DNA of 25,349 nt, taken from Rhizomucor pusillus. Lineage: Eukaryota > Mucoromycota > Mucoromycetes > Mucorales > Lichtheimiaceae. Position 1 is the stretch's first letter, and each line of letters opens with the position of its first letter. The notes beneath the pieces are model-generated. The model worked only from the letters and a program-made list of their open reading frames with translations, was not told where the DNA came from and ran no database searches. Shown piece by piece: positions 1 through 9,630 of the stretch. The stretch lies in contig FWWN02000690.1 in assembly GCA_900175165.2 (NCBI GenBank), positions 1 to 25,349 of the forward strand, in the 5' to 3' direction. The translations under genes and the position numbers were made by a program.

Positions 1-800
1 AAGAATTGTTGAAAGTACGAGGCACAGAATTTTCATGCGGAGATCATCTTTCTTTACATTGCCGCCCAATGCAGCTAGAAATTTGCATGGTAGTGCTTCA
101 AAGTATGTATTTAAAAGGCTTTCCTTTCGCCTATTTCAAACCATCTTGCCGATCTTACATGTAGAGAAAGAGGAATAGGATGACTTTTCTTTTTTCTACG
201 AAATCTTTTCTCAACTGCCCCCAAAAACTATAAACGGGGCGTCTGCCTCTCGACCTCTCTCTTTTCTTTTCCTTATCCCCGACGCTATATGCCCTTCGTG
301 GGCTCTGCCCTGCCGGACCTTGGGAAGACCAGTTGGGGTAGCTCTGCTCTGCATGCCCAGAGGAAGCTAACAGGTGTCAGTCCCAAGACGAGTCCTCAGA
401 AGCGTAGCAGCAAGAGCCTTCGGGCAGTAAGTCTGCAACCTCTGAGTGGGGAGCTCGATCTTGCGCAGCCTGGCGTTTTTTGATTCCTCCCCTGATCTGG
501 ATGTGTAGCTCTGGCGTGTCAACGGTCATTTGTTTGCTGGCTTTGCTAGAGGCCTCTTTCATTCCTTTCCGGGTTGGGTGGCCCATGGCGTAAAACCCTT
601 CAAAAAGTGAACTAGATTCCTAAAAAGAAAATGAACAAGAGAGAGTAGTGGCCTTCGCAATAAAGCCTTTTGAGGTCACTATCTCTCGATTAGGTAGCAT
701 TGAGCTGCCACTTGTTCGGTGGAAATGGGCAAGAGATCAAGTGCAACATTGGTGATTGATCAGGGCTGCTGCAACGTTAGAGTCTTTGCCGTCTCTCTTG
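1..800 (-). repeat. Left copy of inverted end repeat
   Basis: Positions 1-605 are the exact reverse complement of 24745-25349. Positions 606-800 match 24550-24744 with 9 substitutions (606, 617, 654, 699, 706, 717, 726, 790, 795) and no indels. Similarity ends at 800/801. The strand given is the direction of the only sizeable internal reading frame, which points outward to the window edge. No transposase, reverse transcriptase, LTR or target-site duplication is visible, but the outer end is probably beyond the window. It is most likely part of a dispersed repeat family; an assembly fold-back is the alternative. Confidence 0.95.
155..586 (-). other. Reading frame in left repeat, interrupted by one TGA
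   Basis: An ATG at 586 opens a 69-codon frame (377-586) that ends in TGA. The same frame then stays open for about 73 more codons to a TAA at 155-157. The part before the TGA is rich in Ser, Lys and Gln; the part after it holds a Lys/Arg-rich stretch and a hydrophobic end. I do not recognise the protein. It may be a decayed or partial transposon ORF, or chance. The identical frame, stop included, is in the right copy. Confidence 0.3.
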
Positions 801-1145
801 TGCCTCTTTGCAGGAATCAGCTGAATCTGCGCGGCATGTATCCTTCTTGAAACTGTTCCAAAGTGAGCATGTCTCCCACAGGTACCCATGAGTTCGGAAA
901 TATGCCGTTCAACTCTGTGGACTGTGGGTTTGAACTTTTGACTCGAGTCCTTTTCATCTCAAGAATGCCAGTGCTCTGTAAGCCAGCATTGCTGCCAATT
1001 GCAGCTTTGAAAAGTCAAGTATAAAAAATAAAATTAGCATTAATGGTAAGGAATCTACAATATTTACAAGTGTATCACGTAGTGTAGTGTCGATGGTAAT
1101 GACTATAAGAACAAAAACAGAGAGAAAGAGGAAGAACGAGGAACA
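801..1145. other. Intergenic stretch between left repeat and polymerase eta
   Basis: This holds the 3' flank of the polymerase eta gene, which is read toward the repeat. Around 1018-1110 it is AT-rich with a run of A-rich words, fitting a 3' untranslated region and polyadenylation area. I see no ORF with family features, tRNA or repeat. Confidence 0.6.
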
Positions 1146-3451
1146 TCACGACCTTGGTTGAAAGAAGAGGTTCTTTTTGGGTTTCTTTGAATCTGGTAAT
1201 GGTTTTCCAGTCTTGCGTTTTGCTGGAGACGAGGAGTTGGCAAACGATAAGCCGTTGCGTTCCTCCTGCTGGAGTTCCAAAGCAAAGTGGTAATCGTTGT
1301 GCTCATCTTTCTCAAGGAACGGAAACTTCTTCAAACATTTTGGGCAGGTCCAAAGATCGGCGGCGTCTTGATTCGCATCGGTGGTCTTTGAATAAAATGC
1401 AAGCAACCCTATTTTGGAACACGCTGCCTGCGCAGCAGGTTTTGAGGTTGGAGGCGAGGGCTGTTGCTGCTGCTCTCGATCTCGGTAACTTGGTTGCTTT
1501 GGGGCAAAAAATTTGGAAATGTCATGTGTCTTTGCAGACTCGTCCTCCATCATACCGGTTGCCTGCAGCGACAACCCGACGCAGGGATAGGGGTCACCTA
1601 TTTCTGACAACAGTTCAAAAACCTTTTGTGTCAGTTTATCTACGTGCAAAGGATAAGCAACATGTCCGGTATCCGAGAAAAAAAGGAGGTTGATATTACC
1701 AGGAGATCGCAGTTCGCCGCGGCTTAGCATATTGCATGACTTTGACCTGTAGGCTGTATCGTGCGTTGATCGTAGATGCATCTACCAAACCAAAACGAGA
1801 AGTCAGAGTGCAGGTATGCATGCTGTTTCCCACAGTTCATTTACACATAATGTGCGGGGCCAGGTCCCAAAATCATCAAAATTCAGCGAGAGTCGCATAT
1901 GCAGTTCATTGCTTAATATGGTCGCCCAACGTTGCATGTCCTTTGCAGACTGTACAGGCGGACGCATAGCCTTTGAAGCCATTAGTGATTTAGGTGCCTT
2001 TGTAACGATAACTAACAAAACTGTTTTAATAGTCGTCCACGACAATCGTCTTTCAATGATTATCCTACCTTCTTCCCCGTCAATACCGCGCGCGATATTG
2101 TATATCCAGAGCCCTGTCGAATCTCCAAACTTCTTCTGAAGACTTTCTAAAGAATATTGCCTGCGCGGCGGAAGAGTATCATTAGAACTTCGTCACAGCA
2201 TCAATGTAAATGTATATATACCAGATATCGCTTGACTTTTGAATCCCAAGCTCGTCCTCTACTTCACTCCCTAGTTTGCCTCCAAGATTCCGGATTCTCC
2301 GAAAAGGTATATCACGCATAAACGTCAACGTCGCCACATTACGTAGTATAGTCTAAAGTATATATTGACTGGTTAATCGCAGCTTGCATCCAGACTGAAC
2401 ATGAATGAATCACTCACCTGATTATTTGGTTTGTTGAAACTAGAGCACAGCTTGGCAATGACTTTGTTGTGTCCGATACCAGCTGAACATGTATACTGCA
2501 GCTCATCGTAAATTTCCTGCCGTATTCGTTTAGCGATCTCGGCACCAACAGCAAGTTGCAAATCCTGCCAAGTCGTGGGAGACCATCGTGTTTCATCGCT
2601 ACTCTGCGAATTGTTGGATTTGCGTTCCTTTTCCTCTTCAGACTCGATTGTCACTCCCAAGCTATCCCAATCGATAGGAACATTGCAGGTTGGCTCTTCC
2701 AACTTATCGCCAATATCTGGGTTATTCAGATATCTGTTGGCAATTTCTTCATTCACAGCATTTGTAATATCCATAAATGCTTCGTCTAGCCCAATCTTTT
2801 GCACAGTTGAGCAGTATTTTGCAAAAATCTTGAAAATCTTTTTGGATGCTTGCCGGTATGCATCTAGCGATACCTTATGTGTCGCACGGCTGGGATTTGG
2901 ATAATATCTCGGCTCAGGATCATTCTCGGCAAATGTAGCAACGTGCACCAGGTTTATCTCTAACGTTAAAGATTGCTGTGGTTGGTAACTTAATCTAGTG
3001 TGCAATAGCTTTAAAGAGGATATAGGACCTGGGCATTTCTCTTTGGCTTCTTGTACATTACAATGGCGTGTGATACCAGCACGACGCGCCGCATAGTTCA
3101 CTAAGATACTGATAGTCAGATCGCCCATCTCAACCATAACTTGAAAAGCGTAGATCGTACCGGCGATCAGGCCTTGCCATTGCTGGACTGCAGCCGGTTT
3201 GTCGCGAGGAAGACCGAGTCTTACTTCCTCTATTTGGGAAAAGAAAAAGCATTTGTTTGTAAGATCCCACAATTGGCCTCAATATCAACACATATAACTC
3301 ACCAACTTGACAGTAGAAACAATCTTCCCAGGTGAACCAATCGATTTAGTGTTGGAAAGTTTCAAGTGCATATTTCAAACGTACCCAGGTCAATGTGCAC
3401 AATGCAACGGGATCCTTTCAAGGCCTTGGGCAGATCGTTCGCCGTCGACAT
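1146..3451 (-). CDS. RAD30: DNA polymerase eta (Y-family translesion polymerase)
   Basis: Exons on the minus strand: 3385-3451, 3303-3323, 3161-3229, 3029-3100, 2418-2959, 2222-2352, 2069-2160, 1845-2011, 1146-1781. They join in frame to 598 residues. Polymerase eta bypasses UV lesions such as thymine dimers in the nucleus and is recruited by ubiquitinated PCNA. Residues 19-26 (HIDLDCFY) hold the first metal-binding Asp (21), and IGLDEAFMD holds D135 and E136. Conserved words HVATF, HKVSL and RNLGGKLG follow, then the little-finger region. A C-terminal UBZ zinc finger has C533, C536, H548 and H552, and a PIP-like NLFFQP lies near the end, though it lacks the usual Gln. Length is close to yeast Rad30 (632). 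The start is the only ATG ahead of the first conserved motif. Introns are 57-73 nt; two of them, 60 and 69 nt, contain no in-frame stop. Confidence 0.95.
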
Positions 3452-3643
3452 CGAATGTCTGTGCTGCGCAAACGGAGCAGAAAGGTCAAATCGGACTTCC
3501 CGACGTTCCAGGGAGCGTCAAGTCATTGAAAACCGCGAAGATGTAAACAGCTATTTGGAATTTTTATTTACAAAGAAAATTGCATATCTGACATAATTTC
3601 AAGCTAAAAGCAAAAAGATTTGATTCTTGTTGGCTTTTGGTTC

Positions 3644-3998
3644 TTAACACTTGCAATTGGAGCCGCATGTGCAGCCTAGAATGTGGTTAGCGCTACTGCG
3701 AGTAGTTACCCATTCTACTATGGATTCAAACCTTGGCCGGAACCTAGCAGTAACCCCGCAAGTTAGCACATTGTAAGCGACAAGTAAAATATAGCAAAAT
3801 ACATTTACCTTTGCAGGAGCAAGCTTGGCTGTGAGTAGCTTTGCACTCTGTGCAAGTGCAGTCATTACCGCAGGCGCAGTTACCGCGGGTGTTTTGGCAA
3901 CTAGAATAGACATATATTTGTCAGTAAATACGCCAACATATCCTCCGAGTAGTCTACACATACGAGCAAGGTCCTTTTTCAGTGCAAGGGCAACCCAT
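3644..3998 (-). CDS. Metallothionein, 52 residues, three exons
   Basis: Exons 3964-3998, 3809-3900 and 3644-3675 (minus strand) join through GT-AG introns of 63 and 133 nt into a 52-residue protein with 15 cysteines. They are arranged as Cys-X-Cys pairs (CPC, CAC, CTC, CSC, CTC, CKC) without aromatic residues, and the ending CTCGSNCKC is typical of the family. Metallothioneins bind Cu(I), Zn or Cd through cysteine thiolates, buffering metals in the cytosol. Every exon has the same Cys-rich composition and frame is kept across both junctions, which supports the model strongly. The unspliced frame would give a 105-residue protein without Cys pattern. A TATA box lies about 53 bases upstream of the ATG, implying a very short leader. 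Metal specificity cannot be read from the sequence. Confidence 0.9.
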
Positions 3999-4050
3999 TT
4001 TCACAAACTGTATAATTGAAAAGTACGAAGGTTGCAGGGAATGGGGAGCT

Positions 4051-4057
4051 TTTTATA
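4051..4057 (-). promoter_or_regulatory. TATA box of the metallothionein gene
   Basis: On the minus strand this reads TATAAAA, about 53-59 bases before the metallothionein ATG at 3998. The spacing suggests a leader of roughly 25 nt, as is common for strongly inducible small genes. I did not find a convincing copper- or zinc-response element next to it. Confidence 0.6.
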
Positions 4058-5065
4058 TGTTTGCAAGCTGAGTTGCAGCTAAACCCATGTAATGCGTAGC
4101 AATTCCGTTAGTTGACGCACTCTGAGACAACGGGCGCTTTTTCCGGCGGTCCCAGCTTACTGAATAAAGGGTCAACAAACCCAACGAGAAACTTGTGGAG
4201 CCTCCCCTACTAAACAATACCCATCATGGCGGTCTGCTGCCAAAAACAGCTTTTAATTTCCGGCGTCGCTCTTAGCGGATATTTGTTAACTTAGAAGAAC
4301 ACTTTTAGTTCCCGGTGTACCCATGAATGACGACGAGGAGGAGCTTGTTAACCTGCTCAAAGCGAGCAAGTTCTGCGTTGTCCGCTGTCATTTCCTTTTC
4401 CGGTAGTCAAGAATCCCGCTTGTCTCCTCCCTGCCTGATTGGCTGCGTGCGTGCTCACAACAACTATGTCGCGTGATACGCACACGATGTCTAAGCCGAC
4501 CGTGACAAGTGATCGACAATTACGTACACACACGACACACTCTCACTCCCTGAAGCACCGTGGAAAACAACAAGGTACCCAACCGCGGAGAAATGCACGC
4601 GCCGAATAATTATACAGCTTTGTTCGGGGTTCCTCTTCAAATGACATATACTTTTAAGGACATAGGAAAAAAGTAACCTAACACGCAAGTTGAATGAAAT
4701 ACATGCATACATCATACGAAACGAATTCATATATACAAATAACCCTGGCATCAGGGTACCTGCAGGCAAAGTGGGTAACAAAACGAGTATGCTCTTTTTC
4801 TTTTGCATGCATCATTTTTTTTTTTTGTGATGACCGAATGCCAGCACCTTGTCTTGGGCCCCAATTCCGTGAAACGGTAACACAAGCACAAGGAAGTCAA
4901 GGAAGTCGCACAACGTCCCTTTCAAGAACACAAAAAGTATGCATTAAGGAAGAAACGAGTACTTTTTAGGTTTATTAACATACAAGAAAAGAAAGAAGAA
5001 AACAGAAAAAAGTATACATCAACACAGAAGCAAAGCGGACTAGAATGTAATGAGAATTAACTTCT

Positions 5066-5109
5066 GAGAGAGAGAGAGAAGAGTAGACAGAGAGGGAGAG
5101 AGAGAGGGA
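5066..5109. repeat. GA-rich microsatellite in the SFP1-like 3' flank
   Basis: A 44-base purine tract dominated by GA dinucleotides, broken by a few other bases. In the SFP1-like transcript it would read as a CU-rich stretch about 70-110 nt after the stop codon. A similar GA-rich tract lies in the 5' leader of the same gene. Confidence 0.8.
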
Positions 5110-5177
5110 TAGAAGAGGAGGGAAGAGATATGAGATATGAATGCATATAAAAACAACGAAATATACAGAAACTTTTT

Positions 5178-6496
5178 TTAGAGAAGGCTAGATGCCAAAG
5201 AAGCGGTGGACATGATAGGAGAAGCCAGAGGGGAGGCATCTGGCGATGAAGATTGCGAGTTGGAGGCAGAGGCAGCCGAGGAAGAGGGAGTTTGCTCAAA
5301 GGCAGGGAAGCTCGAGGCGAAGAGGGAAGTGCCAAAATTGGCGAGAGTGTGGTTGAGAGCTGCCATGTGAGAGTGTTCAATGTGGTATTTCAAACCATTG
5401 AGGTTCTTGTAGCGTTTGCCGCAGTCGCCGATGGTGCATTGATAAGGCTTCGAGGCGATGTTCTCGCTGTCGTCTGTGACGAGATCACAGTGGCCGTGTT
5501 GGTTGTGGTACTTTAATCCATTAGGGTTCTTGTACGCCTTTTGGCAACCAGGCACGTTGCACTTGTAAGGCTTGTCAGCGTTGGAGTCTAAATAAGAATC
5601 AAGTTTTTGTGAGTACGAACGGCCGTTGTCAGATTTACACATGACGACAACTTACTTGTGTTGGCAGACGCGAGAAGAGCACCGGCCTGAGCAAGGAAAT
5701 CCTCGTCAGTCAAGATCGGGGTTGGCAGTTCGCCGTTGGAAGCCAGGGCCAATTTTTTGGCGGCAGACTGGGTCAAGAGATCAAGCGCGCTAGGAGTGGA
5801 AGAATACTGCGCGTAGGAGCGCTTCTTGCCGTTAGCCTTCTTGCTGTTGCCGCCGGTGGCGGTGAAGCCGCTGCCGGACGCAGGGGATGTTGTCGCAGCA
5901 GTGTCGTCAGATGATTCACCCGATTCGTCTTTGACCGAGACAGGCGACAATGGTGCGCTGGCAGTGCTAACTGCGGCAGCTGTGTTCAGGGAAAGAGGAG
6001 ACAGGGTGGTGGTGCAGCTGGAGTTGTAAAGATCAGAAAGATACGCAGCTGCCTTCTTCTTAAGCGCGTCAGCGCTGTGGTTGGCGAGATCATCATCCAG
6101 ATTGGGGCTGTTCTGGACAGAACCATCAACGGAGGAGCCAGAGGAAGGTGACCAGAAGCTTGAATCATCATCGTAGAAGCTGCCTTCGTCGTCTTCAAGA
6201 CGGACGTGGCATTCCTCATAGTGCTGCAAAAGATCGTGAAGATCACTCAGGACTAGACCACAGCATGAAAAGTCGCGGCAGAAAGAGGCTTCCAGTTCAC
6301 GGGACTCGAAGGCTGCCTTCACATCCGTCTGAGGAGCACAGAGCTGAAAGTCGTAGGCACTAGAGAATGTCAGCAGCCGGACACTTGAGGCTGCATATAT
6401 CTAATAGTTGACAACTTACTCAAAGCTGATATCCTGGTTGGGCACATTGATTGTGCTCATACGACGGATGGAGTTGTATTCAACGGGCACCGGCAT
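5178..6496 (-). CDS. SFP1: SFP1-like C2H2 zinc-finger transcription factor
   Basis: Exons 6420-6496, 5656-6359 and 5178-5587 (minus strand; introns 60 and 68 nt, both starting GTAAGTTG) encode 396 residues. An N-terminal Cys/His motif at about 52-77 (FSCCGLVLSDLHDLLQHYEE) matches the conserved block of the yeast Sfp1 and animal JAZF1 family. Two C-terminal C2H2 fingers follow: C270-C275-H288-H293 and C311-C316-H329-H334, each with the family word YKN-x-NGLKYH. The middle is Ser/Thr/Ala-rich with a basic patch (KKANGKKRS) likely to be a nuclear signal; the tail is Ser/Ala-rich. In yeast, Sfp1 activates ribosomal-protein and ribosome-biogenesis genes under TOR control; the role here is by homology. 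The linker between the two fingers is about 17 residues, shorter than I recall for yeast. The start is the first ATG of exon 1. Confidence 0.9.
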
Positions 6497-6538
6497 GCTT
6501 AAGGAGAATGAAATGCTATGAGATGAACAAATGCAATA

Positions 6539-6619
6539 CAGAGAGAGAGATAGACAGAGAGAGAATGCAAGGGTATGCTGTGCAGTACAGAAGACAGAGA
6601 GAAGGGGGAAAGAGAAGCC
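6539..6619. repeat. GA-rich tract in the SFP1-like 5' leader
   Basis: Several GA-dinucleotide runs lie between the putative TATA box (6663-6669) and the ATG at 6496. The mRNA leader would therefore carry long CU-rich stretches. It may be a simple microsatellite or a pyrimidine-rich leader element. Confidence 0.7.
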
Positions 6620-6662
6620 GGTGCGAGAAAGAGGTCGAACAAGGGTAGGATGGCAGGACAGA

Positions 6663-6669
6663 TTTTATA
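6663..6669 (-). promoter_or_regulatory. Candidate TATA box of the SFP1-like gene
   Basis: TATAAAA on the minus strand, about 170 bases before the SFP1-like ATG. If used, it gives a leader of roughly 140 nt that includes the GA/CU tract. Confidence 0.45.
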
Positions 6670-8732
6670 CGACCAAGAATGGTTGTACAAGCTGTCACAC
6701 AAATGGGGCCGGAATCGCAAATATGGAATTTTGTGTTTCCTGCTCTCGCCATTTTTTTCCATCAACGAAAAAAGAATAGACTGTCAATCATCCAGGGACC
6801 AGACGCTGACTACAAAATTCTTCAATGTCCTCTGCAGTCCCCATCTTTCTACTTTAGTTTGATACACACCCAACTGAGCATCAGCAGGCAAACCAAGGAT
6901 GACCACTAAATTGCCTTGTGGTACCTTCAATCGAGCCCAAACAGGCGCGGGAGCGGAAAACCAAACTTGTCCATGCGGAGATTTTGTTGTGATCTTGACC
7001 TCACATGCCGCCCGCCGCCCGCCGACGTGGCAGGCTCGTAACGATAAAGTTCGATTGTTTCATCCAAGCCCTTTCTCCGACGAGCTTGTCTGCCATTGGT
7101 TGCGTTTAACAACCTCGTCGGCGAAAACTCGCTCTTTTGAGCGACAGAGAATCATTTCGTTCTATCTTTTCGGGGAAAGTAGATAAATAAGAAAAAAAGT
7201 AGACACGGTATAAAAGAGAGAAAGAATGCGAGACAAAGGAAGGGACTCCCCACTTGAGATATGCAAGGAGTGTACAAAAGCGAACGGATCAGGACCCTTT
7301 CCACTCGCTTGGCTGCTAATGCACGACACAAAAACTGCGATCGTATTGTCTTTCCTGCTCTGTCAGCCAGTTAACGTTTCGCTGGCGACTCCGAACCCTA
7401 TTTGAGTTACCAGGCTACCCTGGCTCCGACACAAAAACAACTAAAAGGTTGGACGAGCGACAAAACAAAAGAGAGTGGGAGCAGCATAACACAAAGAAGC
7501 ATATAGCGTCATTGCAGTTTTCTTTTGGGCAAAGTCAAATGCGGCTGACTCTCGATTTCTGCATTTTGCGTAGCTTGTGTAGTGAACCTTGTATGTATGT
7601 ATGCTTGACATGGATTAACCCGATGATCCCAAAAAATCAATGTCCTATACAGCTTGTACCTTGGTGCTGCTCTAGTCACAGGACATGCTTAAATGCAGTC
7701 AAAAGGCACAGGGAGTCAATAGGGCACAGGATAGAATCGCAGGGATGTGCGGTTGGATCAGAGGAGAATGGCTGTGTTGCCGTTGAGAATCCAGTCCTAA
7801 ATGGAAATAATGTTTTTCGCTGCTGGAGAAAATAGCGAGAACCCAAATTGCTTCTAATTCAGGCTTATGGTTTCTGCGATGCATCCCAAAGAACCAAGAA
7901 TTGTATGTTTGAACGGAACGATCATCTCTGTCGTGTCAAGGTATATTTCAACTACGTTGTTTGTGTTTTTCTTTGTGTTTTTGTACGACTCTTATGCGTG
8001 GTTCTCACATGGCAAAACTTGTGTTGTGTACCAGCCGCCTTTGCTGGACTTGACAGAAACCCGCGGTCGGTCGCGGAGAGATAAGAAACAAAGTTCCTTC
8101 ACTTGAAATGCATTCTTGTCTTTTACCATGCATCGGTTCACATTCAAACACAACGCTTGCAGGTCCCGTAATGCAAGGTTTTGATACTGGAATGGCGTAC
8201 ATGTACGTTAAGCCAACGTCATACGGCTTTATGCAGTTTGTTTTGCGCCATGCCTCGTAAAGGCAGGTAGTTTACATCTTCTATTGGAACGAAAATGATC
8301 TACCCTTTTCGCTTGCAAAAGACTTTGCTTCGCTGCTAGTTTATTAAAATGAAACGGAGAGTCAGAAACTTTGAAAAACCGACTCATGTTCACTCTGGTT
8401 CAGCAAAAGGTAAAATAGGCTGCACCCCCATTGCCCTCATGCAAAAAGGGAATCAAAAATTCCAAGTTGCAGCAGTTCATCCCTGTCTCGGATGCTGTGT
8501 CCGGCGCGTTGGAGGAAACTTTAAACGGGACGAGCAATCAAAACGACTCTCACAAGACACATACACACACACGCACTCTCTAAAATGTTGCGTTGTAGGA
8601 AAAGTAGAGTCTTCTGGTTCGGCTTTCCCTTATCGAGATTTGCCAGCTCGGATAGCATGCCAGCTTTTGCAGTTGTTTCGGAAATTGAGGCCAAATCAGG
8701 GAAATAAATAAAAAGCATTTGCCGCATAGATT

Positions 8733-8765
8733 CATATACACACACGCGCGCGCGCATATACACAC
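8733..8765. repeat. Alternating pyrimidine-purine tract (CA/CG/TA), Z-DNA-prone
   Basis: All 33 bases alternate strictly pyrimidine-purine: a CATATA and CACACA arm, a central CGCGCGCGCG run, then CATATA and CACAC. Such alternating CG/CA runs are the classic sequence class that adopts left-handed DNA under negative supercoiling. It lies about 210 bases upstream of the GEMIN7-like ATG. Confidence 0.7.
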
Positions 8766-8975
8766 TCAATTTCTTTCCTGTGTGAGCAATACGTGCCTCG
8801 GCACAATATGTGCATATCCTGTAACAGGACCATTGAAAAATATTGCTAAGGGAATTAATGGGCCGCTGATCGACTTGCAATTTTTTTTTCTGCTCGTTTC
8901 CTTTTCCGACTAGGCTTTCCGTTATCTTGGAGTCTGCTCTCCAACTAACAGCACTTGCGATCTGCCACCTTTCCC

Positions 8976-9284
8976 ATGGCGAATGACACTGACAAGATTG
9001 CAGCTTCAAGTGAAAACAACAAGCAGGACAAGACGCAAGAAGACGAGCGACGTGTAGCGCGAGAGCGGTACTTGTCACTGTGGCTCAGCGTGAGCAAGCA
9101 TCAACCAGTGGCTGATTTCAGACTGCACGGCGGGACGAACGTAAAAGGACATCTAGTGGGCACAGATAGCGAAAGTAACCGATTCAGAGTGGACAATCTG
9201 GAGACACCGATGGGCGCGCTTAAGCAAGGAGTTCTCCGAAGCACAGATGTCGAACAAATTCGATTTTTTTTCGTCTCCGAGTAA
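8976..9284 (+). CDS. GEMIN7: GEMIN7-like component of the SMN complex
   Basis: Single exon, 102 residues. In animals Gemin7 pairs with Gemin6 as an Sm-like heterodimer within the SMN complex that loads Sm proteins onto spliceosomal snRNAs. The N-terminus is polar (about 25 residues), followed by an arginine-rich helix (RRVARERYL). The Sm-like fold then contains a variable strand, GTDSESNRFRVDNLETPMGA and a closing strand with LRSTDVEQIRF. This order and the L-x-TP-x-G and LR-x-[ST]D words match metazoan Gemin7. The start is the ATG in CCCATGG at 8976; the frame remains open a little further upstream but only with a TTG. It is shorter than human Gemin7 (131). Identification rests on short motifs, so confidence is good but not complete. 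Confidence 0.78.
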   Translation: MANDTDKIAASSENNKQDKTQEDERRVARERYLSLWLSVSKHQPVADFRLHGGTNVKGHLVGTDSESNRFRVDNLETPMGALKQGVLRSTDVEQIRFFFVSE

Positions 9285-9391
9285 TAAGATCCTGGATTCT
9301 CGTTGGTAGATATGACTCAACATTTGTAAAATGAAATGGAGGCTTATCGCGGTGGGGCAAAAAATTTTCTGATTCAGATCACTATTTAAGG

Positions 9392-9415
9392 GATCCATGT
9401 TTGTAACCATGGATC
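9392..9415. repeat. 8-bp perfect hairpin downstream of GEMIN7-like gene
   Basis: GATCCATG and CATGGATC form a perfect 8-bp stem around an 8-nt loop, about 110 bases after the GEMIN7-like stop. It could be a 3'-end structure or chance; no T-run terminator logic applies in a fungus. Confidence 0.4.
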
Positions 9416-9630
9416 TTTTCAGCCCTTTCTGCTGACGGTCCCTGACAATACCCAGCCCACCCAGCCCTTTTTACTTTTAATAAACTTCCCCAGCTCTTTT
9501 TATACTTCCATCCATTTGCATCACATACACGCACCCACACTTACACAAGGTCGAAAGTAAATATCGATCCAATCTGGTATGGGGGGTGCGGCCACATGGA
9601 TCCCCACCCCCATGTTTTTTTTGTTGAGGC

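Larger units (their letters stand above)
3999..5177. other. Intergenic: metallothionein promoter and SFP1-like 3' flank
   Basis: The left part is the promoter side of the metallothionein gene. The right part, from about 4950, is the 3' flank of the SFP1-like gene and contains a purine repeat. Short open frames here (4491-4808 minus, 4694-4969 plus, and a 27-codon acidic frame at 4323-4406 plus) show no family features. No RNA gene is seen. Confidence 0.55.
6497..8975. other. 2.5 kb intergenic region between divergent SFP1-like and GEMIN7-like genes
   Basis: This is by far the longest gene-free stretch in an otherwise compact window. It holds the SFP1-like leader and promoter, a GC-rich block at about 7006-7024 built on CCGCCC units and followed by GACGTGGC, and a 33-base alternating pyrimidine-purine tract at 8733-8765. 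Open frames such as 6899-7186, 7449-7835 and 7867-8106 (plus) or 8521-9078 (minus) lack recognisable domains, and I found no convincing chain of spliced exons. A non-coding RNA or a fast-evolving gene cannot be excluded. Confidence 0.5.

Noticed and set aside
905..950. tRNA-like T-arm words such as GGTTTGAA
   Set aside because: No matching acceptor, D or anticodon stems could be found around it.
4323..4406. 27-codon acidic frame starting MNDDEEEL, looking like a first exon
   Set aside because: A GT follows near its end, but I found no downstream exon in frame with similar character.
7449..8106. Plus-strand frames of 128 and 79 codons in the long intergenic region, one with a hydrophobic stretch
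   Set aside because: Composition looks random, no domains, and no consistent splice chain to a start or stop.
8521..9078. 185-codon minus-strand frame overlapping the GEMIN7-like start
   Set aside because: It overlaps a better supported gene, includes the translated GT-repeat tract and shows no family motif.
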